Part shown: positions 39,844 through 48,189 of the stretch, piece after piece
Layout of the letters: every line of letters begins with the position of its first letter
Numbering within the stretch: the first letter of the stretch is position 1
Source of the DNA: Candidatus Gemmiger avistercoris
GTDB lineage: Bacteria; Bacillota; Clostridia; Oscillospirales; Ruminococcaceae
Direction of reading: 5' to 3'
Assembly: GCA_019116705.1 (NCBI GenBank)
Contig: DXBF01000068.1
Coordinates: 1 to 51,904 of the forward strand
DNA length: 51,904 nucleotides
The notes under the pieces: model-generated
Told to the model about the DNA's origin: nothing
What the model saw: the letters and a program-made list of their open reading frames with translations, nothing else
The model's database searches: none
Made by a program: the position numbers and the translations under genes

Positions 39844-41166
39844 ATGGAATACATGACCCCCAACTTTACCAAAGAGATGGTAAAGACCCACAAGATCCTG
39901 ATCCCCAACATGGCGGTGACCCAGTTCCGTCTGATGCAGGCCGCGCTGGCCAGCGAGGGCTACCAGACCGAGGTGCTGGGCAACTGCGGCAGCGAGGTGG
40001 CGCAGCTGGGCCTGAAATATGTCCACAACGACACCTGCTACCCCGCCCTGCTGGTCATCGGCCAGTTTCTGGACGCGCTGAACAGCGGCAAGTACGACCT
40101 GGAACACACGGCGCTGCTCATCACCCAGACCGGCGGCGGCTGCCGCGCCTCCAACTACATCAAACTGCTGCGCAAGGCGCTGGTCAAGGCCGGGTACGGC
40201 AACATCCCGGTGGCGTCGCTGAACTTTTCCGGCCTGGAAAAAGGCAGCGGCCTGCCGCTGACCCTGCCGCTGCTGCGCAAGGTCATCGCCGCCATCTTCT
40301 ACGGCGACATGCTGGTGGCCCTGCGCAGCCAGACCCACCCCTATGAAAACCACAAGGGCGACGCCGACGCCATGACCGAAAAGTGGATCGCCCGCATCCA
40401 GGAATGGCTCCGCAGCGACCGCAACTACTCGGCCCGCGACATGAAAAAGCGCTTCCCCGAGATCGCCGCCGACTATGCGGCGATCCCCGTGACCCGCGTC
40501 CCCAAGGTCAAGGTCGGCGTGGTGGGCGAGATCTACGTCAAATACTCCCCCTTGGGCAACAACGACCTGGAAAAGTTCCTGGAAAGCCAGGACTGCGAGG
40601 TGAACCTGCCGGGCCTGATGGGCTTTGTGGAATACTGCGTGGCCAACCAGCGCATCGACGTGGACCTGTACGGCGGCAGCAAACTGCTGGCGGGCGGGGC
40701 CGACGCTTTCCTGGGCTGGCTGGACTCCATCGGCGTGGCCAGCTACGACGCCATGCGGCAGTACGGTTTCTATGCGCCGGGTTCCTTCCGGGAACTGATG
40801 AAAAAGCCCGAGGGCATCATCTCCCTGGGCGCCAAGATGGGCGAAGGCTGGCTGCTCACCGCCGAGATGCTGGAACTGGTGGAGGGCGGCTACGGCAACA
40901 TCGTCTGCGCCCAGCCCTTCGGCTGCCTGCCCAACCACATCGTGGGCAAAGGCATGATCAACAAGATCCGCGCCCTGCACCCCGAGGCCAACATCACGCC
41001 GGTGGACTACGACCCCAGCGCCACCCGCGTCAACCAGGAGAACCGCATCAAGCTGATGCTGGCGGTCGCCCGGGAACGGCTGGACCAGCCCGCCGCGGCC
41101 CCCGCCCCGCTGACCGCCGAAGAACTGGCGGGCGGCGCGCCCCAGCTGCAGACCACGGTGCAGTAA
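39844..41166 (+). CDS. Acyl-CoA dehydratase activase-related protein, C-terminal part (2-hydroxyacyl-CoA dehydratase-like)
   Basis: A 440-residue protein that corresponds to the final third of the large activator chain. KILIPNMAVTQFRLMQAAL, NDTCYPALLVIGQFLDAL, TQTGGGCRASNYIKLLRKAL and GEIYVKYSPLGNNDLEKFL resemble the HgdB/dehydratase-like fold, with Cys residues of DTCYPA and GGGCRAS placed to bind a cluster. It has its own start (AGAGGCAAAGATTT before the ATG) 31 nt after the upstream stop, and the two reading frames do not read through, so it is a separate polypeptide rather than a sequencing frameshift by appearance. It may re-associate with the upstream protein. A strong terminator follows. 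Confidence 0.85.
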   Translation: MEYMTPNFTKEMVKTHKILIPNMAVTQFRLMQAALASEGYQTEVLGNCGSEVAQLGLKYVHNDTCYPALLVIGQFLDALNSGKYDLEHTALLITQTGGGCRASNYIKLLRKALVKAGYGNIPVASLNFSGLEKGSGLPLTLPLLRKVIAAIFYGDMLVALRSQTHPYENHKGDADAMTEKWIARIQEWLRSDRNYSARDMKKRFPEIAADYAAIPVTRVPKVKVGVVGEIYVKYSPLGNNDLEKFLESQDCEVNLPGLMGFVEYCVANQRIDVDLYGGSKLLAGGADAFLGWLDSIGVASYDAMRQYGFYAPGSFRELMKKPEGIISLGAKMGEGWLLTAEMLELVEGGYGNIVCAQPFGCLPNHIVGKGMINKIRALHPEANITPVDYDPSATRVNQENRIKLMLAVARERLDQPAAAPAPLTAEELAGGAPQLQTTVQ

Positions 41167-41171
41167 CACGC

Positions 41172-41218
41172 AAAAAGGCCCCGCCTGCCGGAAACAGACC
41201 GGCAGGCGGGGCCTTTTC
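41172..41218. terminator. Bidirectional terminator between activator and polysaccharide operons
   Basis: AAAAAGGCCCCGCCTGCCGG pairs with CCGGCAGGCGGGGCCTTTT over a 7-nt loop. Confidence 0.92.
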
Positions 41219-41222
41219 AGGT

Positions 41223-43061
41223 TTATTTCAGGTGGCGCAGGTCGCCGCTTTCGCGGAAGTCCTCGTAATCCAGCGAGAGCGCGGGGTTGTAGTAAGGGTC
41301 ATGCAGGACGTTCTCTTTGCCGTGGACGGCGTAAAGCCGGTCGTGCTCGGCGGCGAACCGCGCCTGCTTGGCGGGGTCCTTCTCATCCGAGCCGCGGGAC
41401 TTGCTCTCATGATGGTACAGTTCCGCGTAGGGCGTCCAGACGATGCGCCAGCCCGCGTCCCGCACCCGCAGGCAGAAGTCCACGTCGTTGTAGGCCACGG
41501 TGAGTTTCTCATCCAGCCCGTGCACCGCGTCAAACACTGCCGTGCGCACCAGCAGGCAGGCCGCCGTCACCGCCGAGAAATCCTGCACGGTGGCCAGGCG
41601 GAACATATACCCGCTGCCGCCCCGTTTGTGGTACTTGTGGCTGTGGCCCGCATAGCCGCCCAGCCCCGTGATGATGCCGGCATGCTGGATGGTATCGTCG
41701 GGGTAGTAGAGCATGGCCCCGCAGATCCCCACACCGGGCTGGCTGCACTCCCCCACCATCTGGCTCAGCCAGTCGCCGTTGATGACCTCCACATCATTGT
41801 TCAGCAGCAGCAGATAGCTGCCGTTCGCGTATTTGCGGCCGAAGTTGTTGATGCGGCTGAAATTGAACCCGCCGGTGTAGCCCACCACCCGGGCCCGCTC
41901 ATAGCGCTGGGGGATCTTTTTGTAATAATCCACCGTGGCGGGGTCGGTGGAGTTGTTTTCGATGACGATGACCTCGAAGTTTTCGTAGGTGGTTTTGGCG
42001 TACAGGCTGTGCAGGCAGGTCTCCAGGTCATCGGTGTGGTCCTTGCTGGGGATCAGGATGGAGACCAGCGGCTGGGGGTCCGGCAGGTCCCACGCCACAT
42101 GGCAGGTGCCGGGGAACCTGCCCGGCTCCACCGTGCCATGGCGGCCGGTAGCGGCCAGATGGTCGGCCACCGCCTTGCGGGCGGCGGCCTCCACATAGGG
42201 TTTGGCGGCGGTGCCGCCGCTGGTGGACGCCGCGTGCACCCGCCAGTAGTAGAGCACCTGGGGGATGTGCAGCGGTTTGGCCGCCGGGTCCCGCCGCTGC
42301 ATCTCGTCGATGAGCCGCAGGAACAGGTCGTGGTCCTGCGCGCCGTCGCAGGCGGGGCGCTCGCCGCCCACCGCTTCATACAGGCTGCGGCGGAACACCG
42401 CCAGGTGGCAGATGTAGTTGACGGCCATCAGGTATTCCGGCGCATAGTCCGGCTTGAAATGCCCCACCCGGGGGCGCCGGGGGGTCTTTTCAAACAGGGC
42501 TTCGTCGCTGTAGGCAAAGTCCGCCCCGGTTTCGGCCAGGGCTTTGCTCATGCAGAACACCGCGTGGGGGGCCAGCATATCGTCGTGGTCGGCCAGGGCC
42601 AGATAGTCCCCGCCGGCCAGGGCGGCGGCCGCGTTGGTGTTGGCCGCGATGCCGCCGTTCCCGATCTTGCGGTAGAGGATGCGGCTGTCCTGCGCGGCCC
42701 GCTCCTGCGCCATGCGGCCCGGTTCGGCGTGGGCACTGTCGCTGGCGTCCACCAGCACCAGCTGCCAGTTGGGGGCCGTCTGGGCCTGCACACTGTCCAG
42801 AAACTGCTGCAAAAAGCGGGGCGGCGTATTGTACAGCGGCGTCAGGATGCTGATGGTGGGCCAGTTTGCGGCGCTCTGCGCCGCCTCGGCCCGCTGGGCT
42901 TCCAGCGTCTTTTTGGCGGGCAGATACCGCGCCCGCTTGCCGAAGAACCGCCGCTTGAAGAACCCTGCGGCCCGGGCGGCCATCACGCCCAGGCCCTGCT
43001 CTTTCGTGAGGGTGCGGGCGTAGCCGAACAGTTCTTTGATCCGTTTGGTTTCCTGGCTCAT
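41223..43061 (-). CDS. Glycosyltransferase with two GT2 domains (copy A)
   Basis: A 612-residue protein with two GT-A family 2 domains. Domain 1 starts ISILTPLYNTPPRFLQQFL near residue 68 and has DHDDMLAPHAVF as its metal-binding motif. Domain 2 starts VSILIPSKDHTDDLETCL near 330 and has LLLLNNDVEVINGDWL. The last part (DVDFCLRVRDAGWRIVWTP, then HHESKSRG) is typical of rhamnosyl- or O-antigen-type transferases. It would add sugars to a polyprenyl-linked chain in the cytosol. It is about 50 percent similar by eye to copy B at 43328. The ribosome site is weak; the FakA-like gene ends 4 nt upstream, so coupling is likely. Confidence 0.9.
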   Translation of the reverse strand: MSQETKRIKELFGYARTLTKEQGLGVMAARAAGFFKRRFFGKRARYLPAKKTLEAQRAEAAQSAANWPTISILTPLYNTPPRFLQQFLDSVQAQTAPNWQLVLVDASDSAHAEPGRMAQERAAQDSRILYRKIGNGGIAANTNAAAALAGGDYLALADHDDMLAPHAVFCMSKALAETGADFAYSDEALFEKTPRRPRVGHFKPDYAPEYLMAVNYICHLAVFRRSLYEAVGGERPACDGAQDHDLFLRLIDEMQRRDPAAKPLHIPQVLYYWRVHAASTSGGTAAKPYVEAAARKAVADHLAATGRHGTVEPGRFPGTCHVAWDLPDPQPLVSILIPSKDHTDDLETCLHSLYAKTTYENFEVIVIENNSTDPATVDYYKKIPQRYERARVVGYTGGFNFSRINNFGRKYANGSYLLLLNNDVEVINGDWLSQMVGECSQPGVGICGAMLYYPDDTIQHAGIITGLGGYAGHSHKYHKRGGSGYMFRLATVQDFSAVTAACLLVRTAVFDAVHGLDEKLTVAYNDVDFCLRVRDAGWRIVWTPYAELYHHESKSRGSDEKDPAKQARFAAEHDRLYAVHGKENVLHDPYYNPALSLDYEDFRESGDLRHLK

Positions 43062-43065
43062 GGCA

Positions 43066-43314
43066 TCAGCCGTGCAGGCCCGCGGCCTGCCGCTCCATAT
43101 TTTCGATGATGATGGTGTGGATGTCCCCCTGGGCGGCGGCGTATTCCAGCACCTTCCAGGGGGTGTCGGTGTGGTAGTGGACTTTGATCAGGTCCTCGTC
43201 CCCCACCACCAGCAGGCAGTCGCCCTCGGCGCAGTTCAGGATGCCGTCGTGGATCGCGTCTTCGTCCAGGTCGTGCCCCTCGATCAGCAGCTGGGTATCA
43301 AAACGGTTCTTCAT
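43066..43314 (-). CDS. Stand-alone FakA/DAK-phosphatase-like domain
   Basis: An 82-residue protein whose sequence follows one domain of the fatty-acid kinase FakA (DAK family): FDTQLLIEGHDLDEDAI, then GDCLLVVGDEDLIKVHYHTD and PWKVLEYAAAQGDIHTIIIE and ending NMERQ. In full-length FakA (about 550 residues) this lies after the DAK2 kinase domain; neither kinase nor C-terminal domain is present here. AAGGAGG sits 8 nt before the ATG at 43314. It is packed between two glycosyltransferase genes with gaps of 4 and 13 nt. No function is known for the isolated domain; a regulatory or binding role is possible. Confidence 0.75.
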   Translation of the reverse strand: MKNRFDTQLLIEGHDLDEDAIHDGILNCAEGDCLLVVGDEDLIKVHYHTDTPWKVLEYAAAQGDIHTIIIENMERQAAGLHG

Positions 43315-43327
43315 GGGCAAGCCCTCC

Positions 43328-45199
43328 TTATTTCAGGCCAAAATTTTCAAACAGATTGTTGAAATGGGGGTTGTAGTAGGGGTCGTAGTTGTCGATATAC
43401 CGCTTATATTTGGCGTAGAAATTGGCCTTTTCCCGCTCGTAGCGTTTCGCGTTCTCGGAAAGGGTGTCCAGCCCGCGGCTCTTGCTCTCGTAGTGGTAGG
43501 CTTCGGCGCGCGGGGTGTAGACGTTGAGCAGGCCCTGCTGCCACAGCTTGAGGCAGTAGTCCACATCGTTGTAGGCCACGGCGAACTTTTCCTCGTCTAG
43601 ACCGCCCGCCGCTTTATAAAGCGAAGCTTTGGTCATCAGGCAGGCGCCGGTGACAGCCATATAGTCCTGGGTGGTCACCAGGCGGTACATATCCCCCACC
43701 GCCGTGCGGGGGTAGCTTTTGTGGCTGTGGCCCGCGCTGCCGTTGATGCCCATGAGCACGCCCGCGTGCTGGATGGTATCGTCGGGGTAGTAGAGTTTGG
43801 CCCCCACCGCGCCCACGTCGGGGCGCTGGCTGTAGCTGAGCAGTTCCCGCAAAAAGTCCGGGGACAGGATCTCGATGTCGTTATTCAGCAGCAGCAGGTG
43901 TTCGCCCGCGGCAAACTGCGCGCCGAAATTGTTGATGGCCGAGAAGTTGAACGCCCCCTCGTACCGCACCACCCGGCAGCGGGCGAACCGATCGGGCAGG
44001 GTCTGGTAGTAGGCTTCGGTGGCGGGGTCGGTGGAGTTGTTCTCGATGACCAGCACCTCGAAGTTTTCGTATCCGGCGTTTTGGTACAGGCTGGTCAGGC
44101 AGCGGTCCAGGTCGTCGGTGTGATCCTTGTTGGGGATCAGCACACTGACGAGCGGGCGGCCCGTCAGTTCGTACCGCACCTGGAAGGCGCCGGGGGCGTC
44201 GGGCACGGCCATGGCGCGGCCCGGCAGGCCCAGGCGGGCCAGCTGGGCGTCGATGGCTTTTTCCCCTGCCGCCACGGCATAGGGTTTGGCCTCCATGCCT
44301 GCGGCGGTGGACCCGGCGTGGCCCCGCCAGATATAGAGCACCTGTTTGATGTGCTCGATCTTCTGCGCCTTTTCGGTCAGCCGCAGGAACAGGTCGTGGT
44401 CCTGCGCGCCGTCATATTCGCTGGACTCATAGGCGCCCGCCCGGTCCAGCAGGGCGCGGCTGAACACCGCCAGATGGGTGATGAAGTTGACGCCCCGCAG
44501 ATAGTCGGGGGCAAAGTCCGGCTTGAAGTGGTAGCCGCCCAGCTTTTTTAAATCAGCTGAGAGAACGATCTCGTCGCTGTAGACAAAATCCGCGCCGGTT
44601 TTTTGGATAACCTGCACACACTCGAAAAGCGCGTTGGGATAAAGCACGTCGTCGTGGTCCAGCAGGGCCAGATAGTCCCCGCTGGCGGCGGCGAACCCTT
44701 CCGTGGTATTGGCGGCGATGCCCCGGTTTTCGACCTTGCGGCAAAGGATGCGGCTGTCCCGGGCGGCATACTGCCGCGCCCGGCGGGAAACTTCCCCGTG
44801 GGCTTCGTCGCTGGCGTCCACCAGCACCAGCTGCCAGTTGGCATAGGTCTGGCGGCGCACGCTCTGCACCATCTGCTTGAAGAAGGGCAGCGGCGTGTTG
44901 TACACCGGCACCACCACGCTGATGCAGGGCCCCTGCAGGGCCGCCGCCCGCTGGGCTTTCAGGGTGCGGCGCAGCGGCAGGTCGGCGCGGTGGCGCCAGT
45001 CGTCGTGGTGGAAGGCCAGCCCCACGCGGAAGGTCACATCCCGCCAGAGCTGCTCGGCCCCCTGCTCCCGCAGGGTCGCCGCCGAACGGCGGGCCAGGTC
45101 CCGCAGGTGCGCGGGGTCCAGCAGGCGGCGGGCCATGCCGCCCACGCTGTCCTGTACAGCCAGGTCCGCCGGACGTTCGTTGTTGGGTTGCTGCTTCAT
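43328..45199 (-). CDS. Glycosyltransferase with two GT2 domains (copy B)
   Basis: A 623-residue paralogue of the gene at 41223-43061. Domain 1 opens ISVVVPVYNTPLPFFKQMV with LLDHDDVLYPNALFE; domain 2 opens VSVLIPNKDHTDDLDRCL with LLLLNNDIEILSPDFL. Both DxD-like motifs and the GACLMTKASLYKAAGGLDE acceptor-side stretch are kept, so both domains look active. The N-terminal 60 residues are helical and lack signal or membrane segments. GAGGT precedes the ATG. Tandem duplication followed by divergence would give two linkages in one repeat unit. The ABC exporter genes lie just upstream. Confidence 0.9.
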   Translation of the reverse strand: MKQQPNNERPADLAVQDSVGGMARRLLDPAHLRDLARRSAATLREQGAEQLWRDVTFRVGLAFHHDDWRHRADLPLRRTLKAQRAAALQGPCISVVVPVYNTPLPFFKQMVQSVRRQTYANWQLVLVDASDEAHGEVSRRARQYAARDSRILCRKVENRGIAANTTEGFAAASGDYLALLDHDDVLYPNALFECVQVIQKTGADFVYSDEIVLSADLKKLGGYHFKPDFAPDYLRGVNFITHLAVFSRALLDRAGAYESSEYDGAQDHDLFLRLTEKAQKIEHIKQVLYIWRGHAGSTAAGMEAKPYAVAAGEKAIDAQLARLGLPGRAMAVPDAPGAFQVRYELTGRPLVSVLIPNKDHTDDLDRCLTSLYQNAGYENFEVLVIENNSTDPATEAYYQTLPDRFARCRVVRYEGAFNFSAINNFGAQFAAGEHLLLLNNDIEILSPDFLRELLSYSQRPDVGAVGAKLYYPDDTIQHAGVLMGINGSAGHSHKSYPRTAVGDMYRLVTTQDYMAVTGACLMTKASLYKAAGGLDEEKFAVAYNDVDYCLKLWQQGLLNVYTPRAEAYHYESKSRGLDTLSENAKRYEREKANFYAKYKRYIDNYDPYYNPHFNNLFENFGLK

Positions 45200-45206
45200 T
45201 CTGACC

Positions 45207-45983
45207 TCATTCCTCGATCCGCTTGGCGGGCATCGCGTCCTTCTTCTCGAACTTCCGGTATTCGCCCGTGATCTCCGCCACCGGGCCGTTGCGGCGCAGG
45301 TGGCCGTGGTCCAGCCAGGCCACCTTGTTGCACATGCGCTCGATCTGGTCGATGGAGTGGCTGACCAGGATCACCGTGGTGCCGCCGCTCATCAGCTCGG
45401 CCATGCGGCGCTCGCACTTTTCCTGGAACAGAAAATCGCCCACCGACAGGATCTCGTCCGCGATGAGGATGTCCGGCTTGGTGATGGTAGCCACGGCGAA
45501 GGCCAGCCGCGCCACCATGCCGGAGGAGTAGTTTTTCAGCGGCACGTCGAGGAAATCCCGCAGTTCGCTGAATTCCACGATGTCCTCGAATTTGGAGTCG
45601 ATGTACTTGGGGGTATAGCCCAGCACCGTGCCGTTGAGGTAGATGTTCTCCCGGGCGGTCAGGTCCATGTCGAAGCCCGCGCCCAGTTCGATCAGCGGCG
45701 CGATGGTGCCCCGCACCGTCACCTTGCCGGAGGAGGGCTTGTACACGCCGGAGATGATCTTGAGCAGCGTGGATTTGCCGCTGCCGTTGAGCCCGATCAG
45801 GCCGTAGAAGTCGCCGGGCATGATGTCGAAACTGACGTCGTCCAGGGCGAAAAACTCGTCAAAGTGCACGCCGCCGTGCATCAGGGCCACAAAATATTCC
45901 TTGAGGCTCTCGTGCTTTTCCTTGGCGAGGTTGAAGCGCATCGAAACATGGTCGATGGAGATGATCGGCTGCTTTTCTGCCAT
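45207..45983 (-). CDS. Polysaccharide ABC exporter, ATP-binding subunit (TagH/Wzt-like)
   Basis: A 258-residue ATPase. Walker A is GLNGSGKSTLLKIISG, the Q-loop region IAPLIELGAGFDMDLTARENIYL is the form typical of teichoic acid/O-antigen exporters, the signature is YSSGMVARLAFAV and Walker B DILIADEILSVGD. The C-terminal carbohydrate-binding extension of Wzt is missing, so it should export without recognising a chain-end cap. An AAGGGGG ribosome site precedes the ATG. It pairs with the permease gene 12 nt upstream. Confidence 0.94.
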   Translation of the reverse strand: MAEKQPIISIDHVSMRFNLAKEKHESLKEYFVALMHGGVHFDEFFALDDVSFDIMPGDFYGLIGLNGSGKSTLLKIISGVYKPSSGKVTVRGTIAPLIELGAGFDMDLTARENIYLNGTVLGYTPKYIDSKFEDIVEFSELRDFLDVPLKNYSSGMVARLAFAVATITKPDILIADEILSVGDFLFQEKCERRMAELMSGGTTVILVSHSIDQIERMCNKVAWLDHGHLRRNGPVAEITGEYRKFEKKDAMPAKRIEE

Positions 45984-45995
45984 ACCAGCGCCCCC

Positions 45996-46796
45996 TTACA
46001 TGTACAGGACGAACTTGTCCTGGTTTTTCTTGAACACAAAGACGCCCAGGCCCATGCTCACGGCCGCGCAGAGGAAGCAGACCACCATCATGGTGGCGTC
46101 CAGGCCCTCCCCCCAGAGCACGCAGCGGCGGAAGGCCGTGATGAACCAGTACATCGGGTTGATGTGGATGAGCCGCTGCATGATGCCCGAAAGGGTCTCG
46201 GGGTCGTAGAAGATGGCGCTGGCGTAGACCAGCAGCGTGCAGAACACTTCCCAGATATGCATGATATCCCGCACGAACACATACAGCGCCGACAGCAGCA
46301 GCCCGATGCCCAGGTTGAAGAAGAACAGCATCACCAGCGGGTAAATGGCCATCCAGGCGGTCGCCCAGGTCACAGGCGTCCAGGTGATGAGAAAGACGAT
46401 GACCAGCGCGATGAAGCTGAACGCGCAGTTCACCAGCGCGAAGCAGCACTTCTCCATGGGGAAGATATACTTGGGGATGTAGACCTTGCGCAGCAGGGGC
46501 GCGTTTTTGAGCACGCTCTCCATGGCCATGGTGGTGGATTCCCGGAAGAAGTTGAACAGCAGCTGGCCGATGATGAGGAAGCCCGCAAAGTTGGGGATGC
46601 CCTCCCCCCGCAGGCCCTTCATGATGGAATCGAACACTAGGAACATGACCAGGCAGGTCAGCAGCGGGTTGAGTACGCTCCAGGCCACGCCCAGCACGCT
46701 GCGGCGGTATTTGAGCTTGAAATCACGGGTGATAAGGTTTTGCAGCAGGTAGCGGTACTTCCAGAAGCTGGCAAAACTGTTTTTTAGACTTTGCAC
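45996..46796 (-). CDS. Polysaccharide ABC exporter, permease subunit (ABC-2 type, TagG/Wzm-like)
   Basis: A 266-residue membrane protein with six helices. RDFKLKYRRSVLGVAWSVLNPLL is the amphipathic N-terminal gate of the Wzm/TagG family, and INPMYWFITAFRRCVLWG the periplasmic-side element near the end. With the ATPase it moves a lipid-linked polymer outward. The start is GTG at 46796 with AAGGAGTCGCC upstream; there is no nearby ATG. Nine nucleotides separate it from rfbC. The FAGFLIIGQLLFNFFRES segment is one of the conserved transmembrane helices. Confidence 0.93.
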   Translation of the reverse strand: MQSLKNSFASFWKYRYLLQNLITRDFKLKYRRSVLGVAWSVLNPLLTCLVMFLVFDSIMKGLRGEGIPNFAGFLIIGQLLFNFFRESTTMAMESVLKNAPLLRKVYIPKYIFPMEKCCFALVNCAFSFIALVIVFLITWTPVTWATAWMAIYPLVMLFFFNLGIGLLLSALYVFVRDIMHIWEVFCTLLVYASAIFYDPETLSGIMQRLIHINPMYWFITAFRRCVLWGEGLDATMMVVCFLCAAVSMGLGVFVFKKNQDKFVLYM

Positions 46797-46805
46797 GGCG
46801 ACTCC

Positions 46806-47372
46806 TTAGTACTTCTCGAAAAATTCAAATTTCTGTTCCGCAAAGGGGGTGTGTTCCTTGTCCTTGGCGCTGGTCTTGTGGGGGCAGCCGCAATCCGGCC
46901 ACTGCACACGGACGGTGGGATCGTCGAAAGGAATGCCGCCCTCGGAGGTGGGGTCGTACACGTCGGTGCATTTATAGGTGAACTCTGCCGCGTCGGAGAG
47001 CACCAGGAACCCGTGGGCGAACCCTTCGGGGATGTAGAGCATCTTCTTGTTCTCCGCCGAGAGGGTCACCCCCACCCATTTGCCGAAGGTGGCGCTGCGG
47101 GGGCGGCAGTCCACCGCCACGTCGAACACTTCGCCCAGGGTCACCCGCACCAGCTTGCCCTGGGTGTGGTTTTTCTGGAAGTGCAGGCCCCGCAGCACCC
47201 CCCTGGTGGAGCGGCTCTGGTTGTCCTGCACGAAAGGCTTGTCGATGCCCGCCGCCGCGAACTCGTCGATCTGATAGGTCTCCATAAAATAGCCGCGGTC
47301 ATCACCAAAGACCGTCGGCTCAATGATCTGTACTTCGGGGATCTCCGTCCTGATAAAATTGAACTTGCCCAT
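46806..47372 (-). CDS. rfbC: dTDP-4-dehydrorhamnose 3,5-epimerase
   Basis: A 188-residue cupin-fold epimerase of standard length. EPTVFGDDRGYFMETYQ, QDNQSRSTRGVLRGLHFQ (catalytic His in LRGLHFQ), VAVDCRPRSATFGKW and YIPEGFAHGFLVLSD (second active-site region) are clear. It makes dTDP-4-keto-L-rhamnose, the third step to dTDP-L-rhamnose; rfbA, rfbB and rfbD are not in the window. This indicates that rhamnose is in the exported polymer. AAAGGAGTC precedes the ATG. It is the first gene of the operon and has a consensus promoter upstream. Confidence 0.95.
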   Translation of the reverse strand: MGKFNFIRTEIPEVQIIEPTVFGDDRGYFMETYQIDEFAAAGIDKPFVQDNQSRSTRGVLRGLHFQKNHTQGKLVRVTLGEVFDVAVDCRPRSATFGKWVGVTLSAENKKMLYIPEGFAHGFLVLSDAAEFTYKCTDVYDPTSEGGIPFDDPTVRVQWPDCGCPHKTSAKDKEHTPFAEQKFEFFEKY

Positions 47373-47448
47373 ACTGGTCTGACTCCTTTACTTCCTACAC
47401 ATCGGGGGGCCGCTTTACGGCCTTTTTCTACATAATGATACAGGGTAT

Positions 47449-47477
47449 ATTATACCCTATTTTCCCGGAAGGGGCAA
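47449..47477 (-). promoter_or_regulatory. Promoter of the rfbC polysaccharide operon
   Basis: Minus-strand TTGCCC (47477-47472), 17-nt spacer, perfect TATAAT (47454-47449); the palindrome GGGTATA-ATATACCC overlaps the -10 box and could be an operator. Confidence 0.65.
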
Positions 47478-47575
47478 GATGGAAAGGCGGATTCGCCTCT
47501 TTTTGTGCAGCGTGTCAAAGAATTGCGCCCGGGCCGGGAGCCCGCCGGGGCGTCTGTGATATTTTGTTTTTCCCC

Positions 47576-47604
47576 TTGCCAGCTGCAGCAGCCTATGGTA
47601 TGAT
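47576..47604 (+). promoter_or_regulatory. Promoter of the cyclo-ligase operon
   Basis: TTGCCA (47576-47581), 17-nt spacer, TATGAT (47599-47604), 30 nt before the ATG. Confidence 0.65.
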
Positions 47605-47634
47605 AGCGCGTGATAGCGAAGGGAGGCGGCGGCC

Positions 47635-48189
47635 ATGACAAAGGCGGAAGCGCGGCGGCAGGCCCGCGCGCTGCGCGCGGAACTGGATATGCGGCAGGCA
47701 GGCCGCGCGATGGCTGCGGCGCTGTTTTGCCTGCCGGACTGGCAGCAGGCGCGCACCGTGCTGGCCTTCGCCGCCCTGCCCGACGAACCGGACACCGCCC
47801 CCCTGCTGCGGCGCGCTCTGGCCGAGGGCAAACGTCTGCTGCTGCCCCGGGTGGCCGGCCCCGGCCGGATGGAGTGGGTGGAGATCACCGCCCTGCCCCA
47901 GCTGCGGCCGGGCAGCTATCATATCCCGGAACCGCCCGCCGAACTTCCGGCTGTCGGGCCGGAAGCCTTTGCCGCGCCGCTGGCTCTGATCCCCTGTCTG
48001 GCTGTGAGCCGGGCAGGCGTGCGCCTGGGCCGGGGCGGCGGGTATTACGATCGCTTTTTGGCGCATTATAAAGGCAGGCGCCTGCTGCTGTGCCCCGCGG
48101 CGCTGGTCTGGCCCACCGTGCCCGGCGAAGCGTGGGATGCCCGCTTTGCGCCCGAGGAAATTTTGACTGAGAAAGGAACACTCGTATGA
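47635..48189 (+). CDS. 5-formyltetrahydrofolate cyclo-ligase
   Basis: A 184-residue MTHFS enzyme. The N-terminal TKAEARRQARALRAEL, the mid WVEI and YHIPEPP, and the ATP/folate loop VRLGRGGGYYDRFLAHY near residue 145 are diagnostic. It uses ATP to turn 5-formyl-THF into 5,10-methenyl-THF, keeping the one-carbon pool usable. GAAGGGAGGCGGCGGCC precedes the ATG. Its stop overlaps the start of the lipoprotein gene (ATGA), a coupling with no obvious metabolic logic. Confidence 0.92.
   Translation: MTKAEARRQARALRAELDMRQAGRAMAAALFCLPDWQQARTVLAFAALPDEPDTAPLLRRALAEGKRLLLPRVAGPGRMEWVEITALPQLRPGSYHIPEPPAELPAVGPEAFAAPLALIPCLAVSRAGVRLGRGGGYYDRFLAHYKGRRLLLCPAALVWPTVPGEAWDARFAPEEILTEKGTLV

Noticed and set aside
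40383-43109. 908-codon open frame on the plus strand
   Set aside because: It spans two unrelated real genes and a strong terminator, has low-complexity Arg/Gly/Val content and no ribosome site.
44877-46640. 587-codon open frame on the plus strand opposite the polysaccharide genes
   Set aside because: Antisense shadow of glycosyltransferase, ABC ATPase and permease genes; His/Gln/Gly-rich with no recognisable domain.
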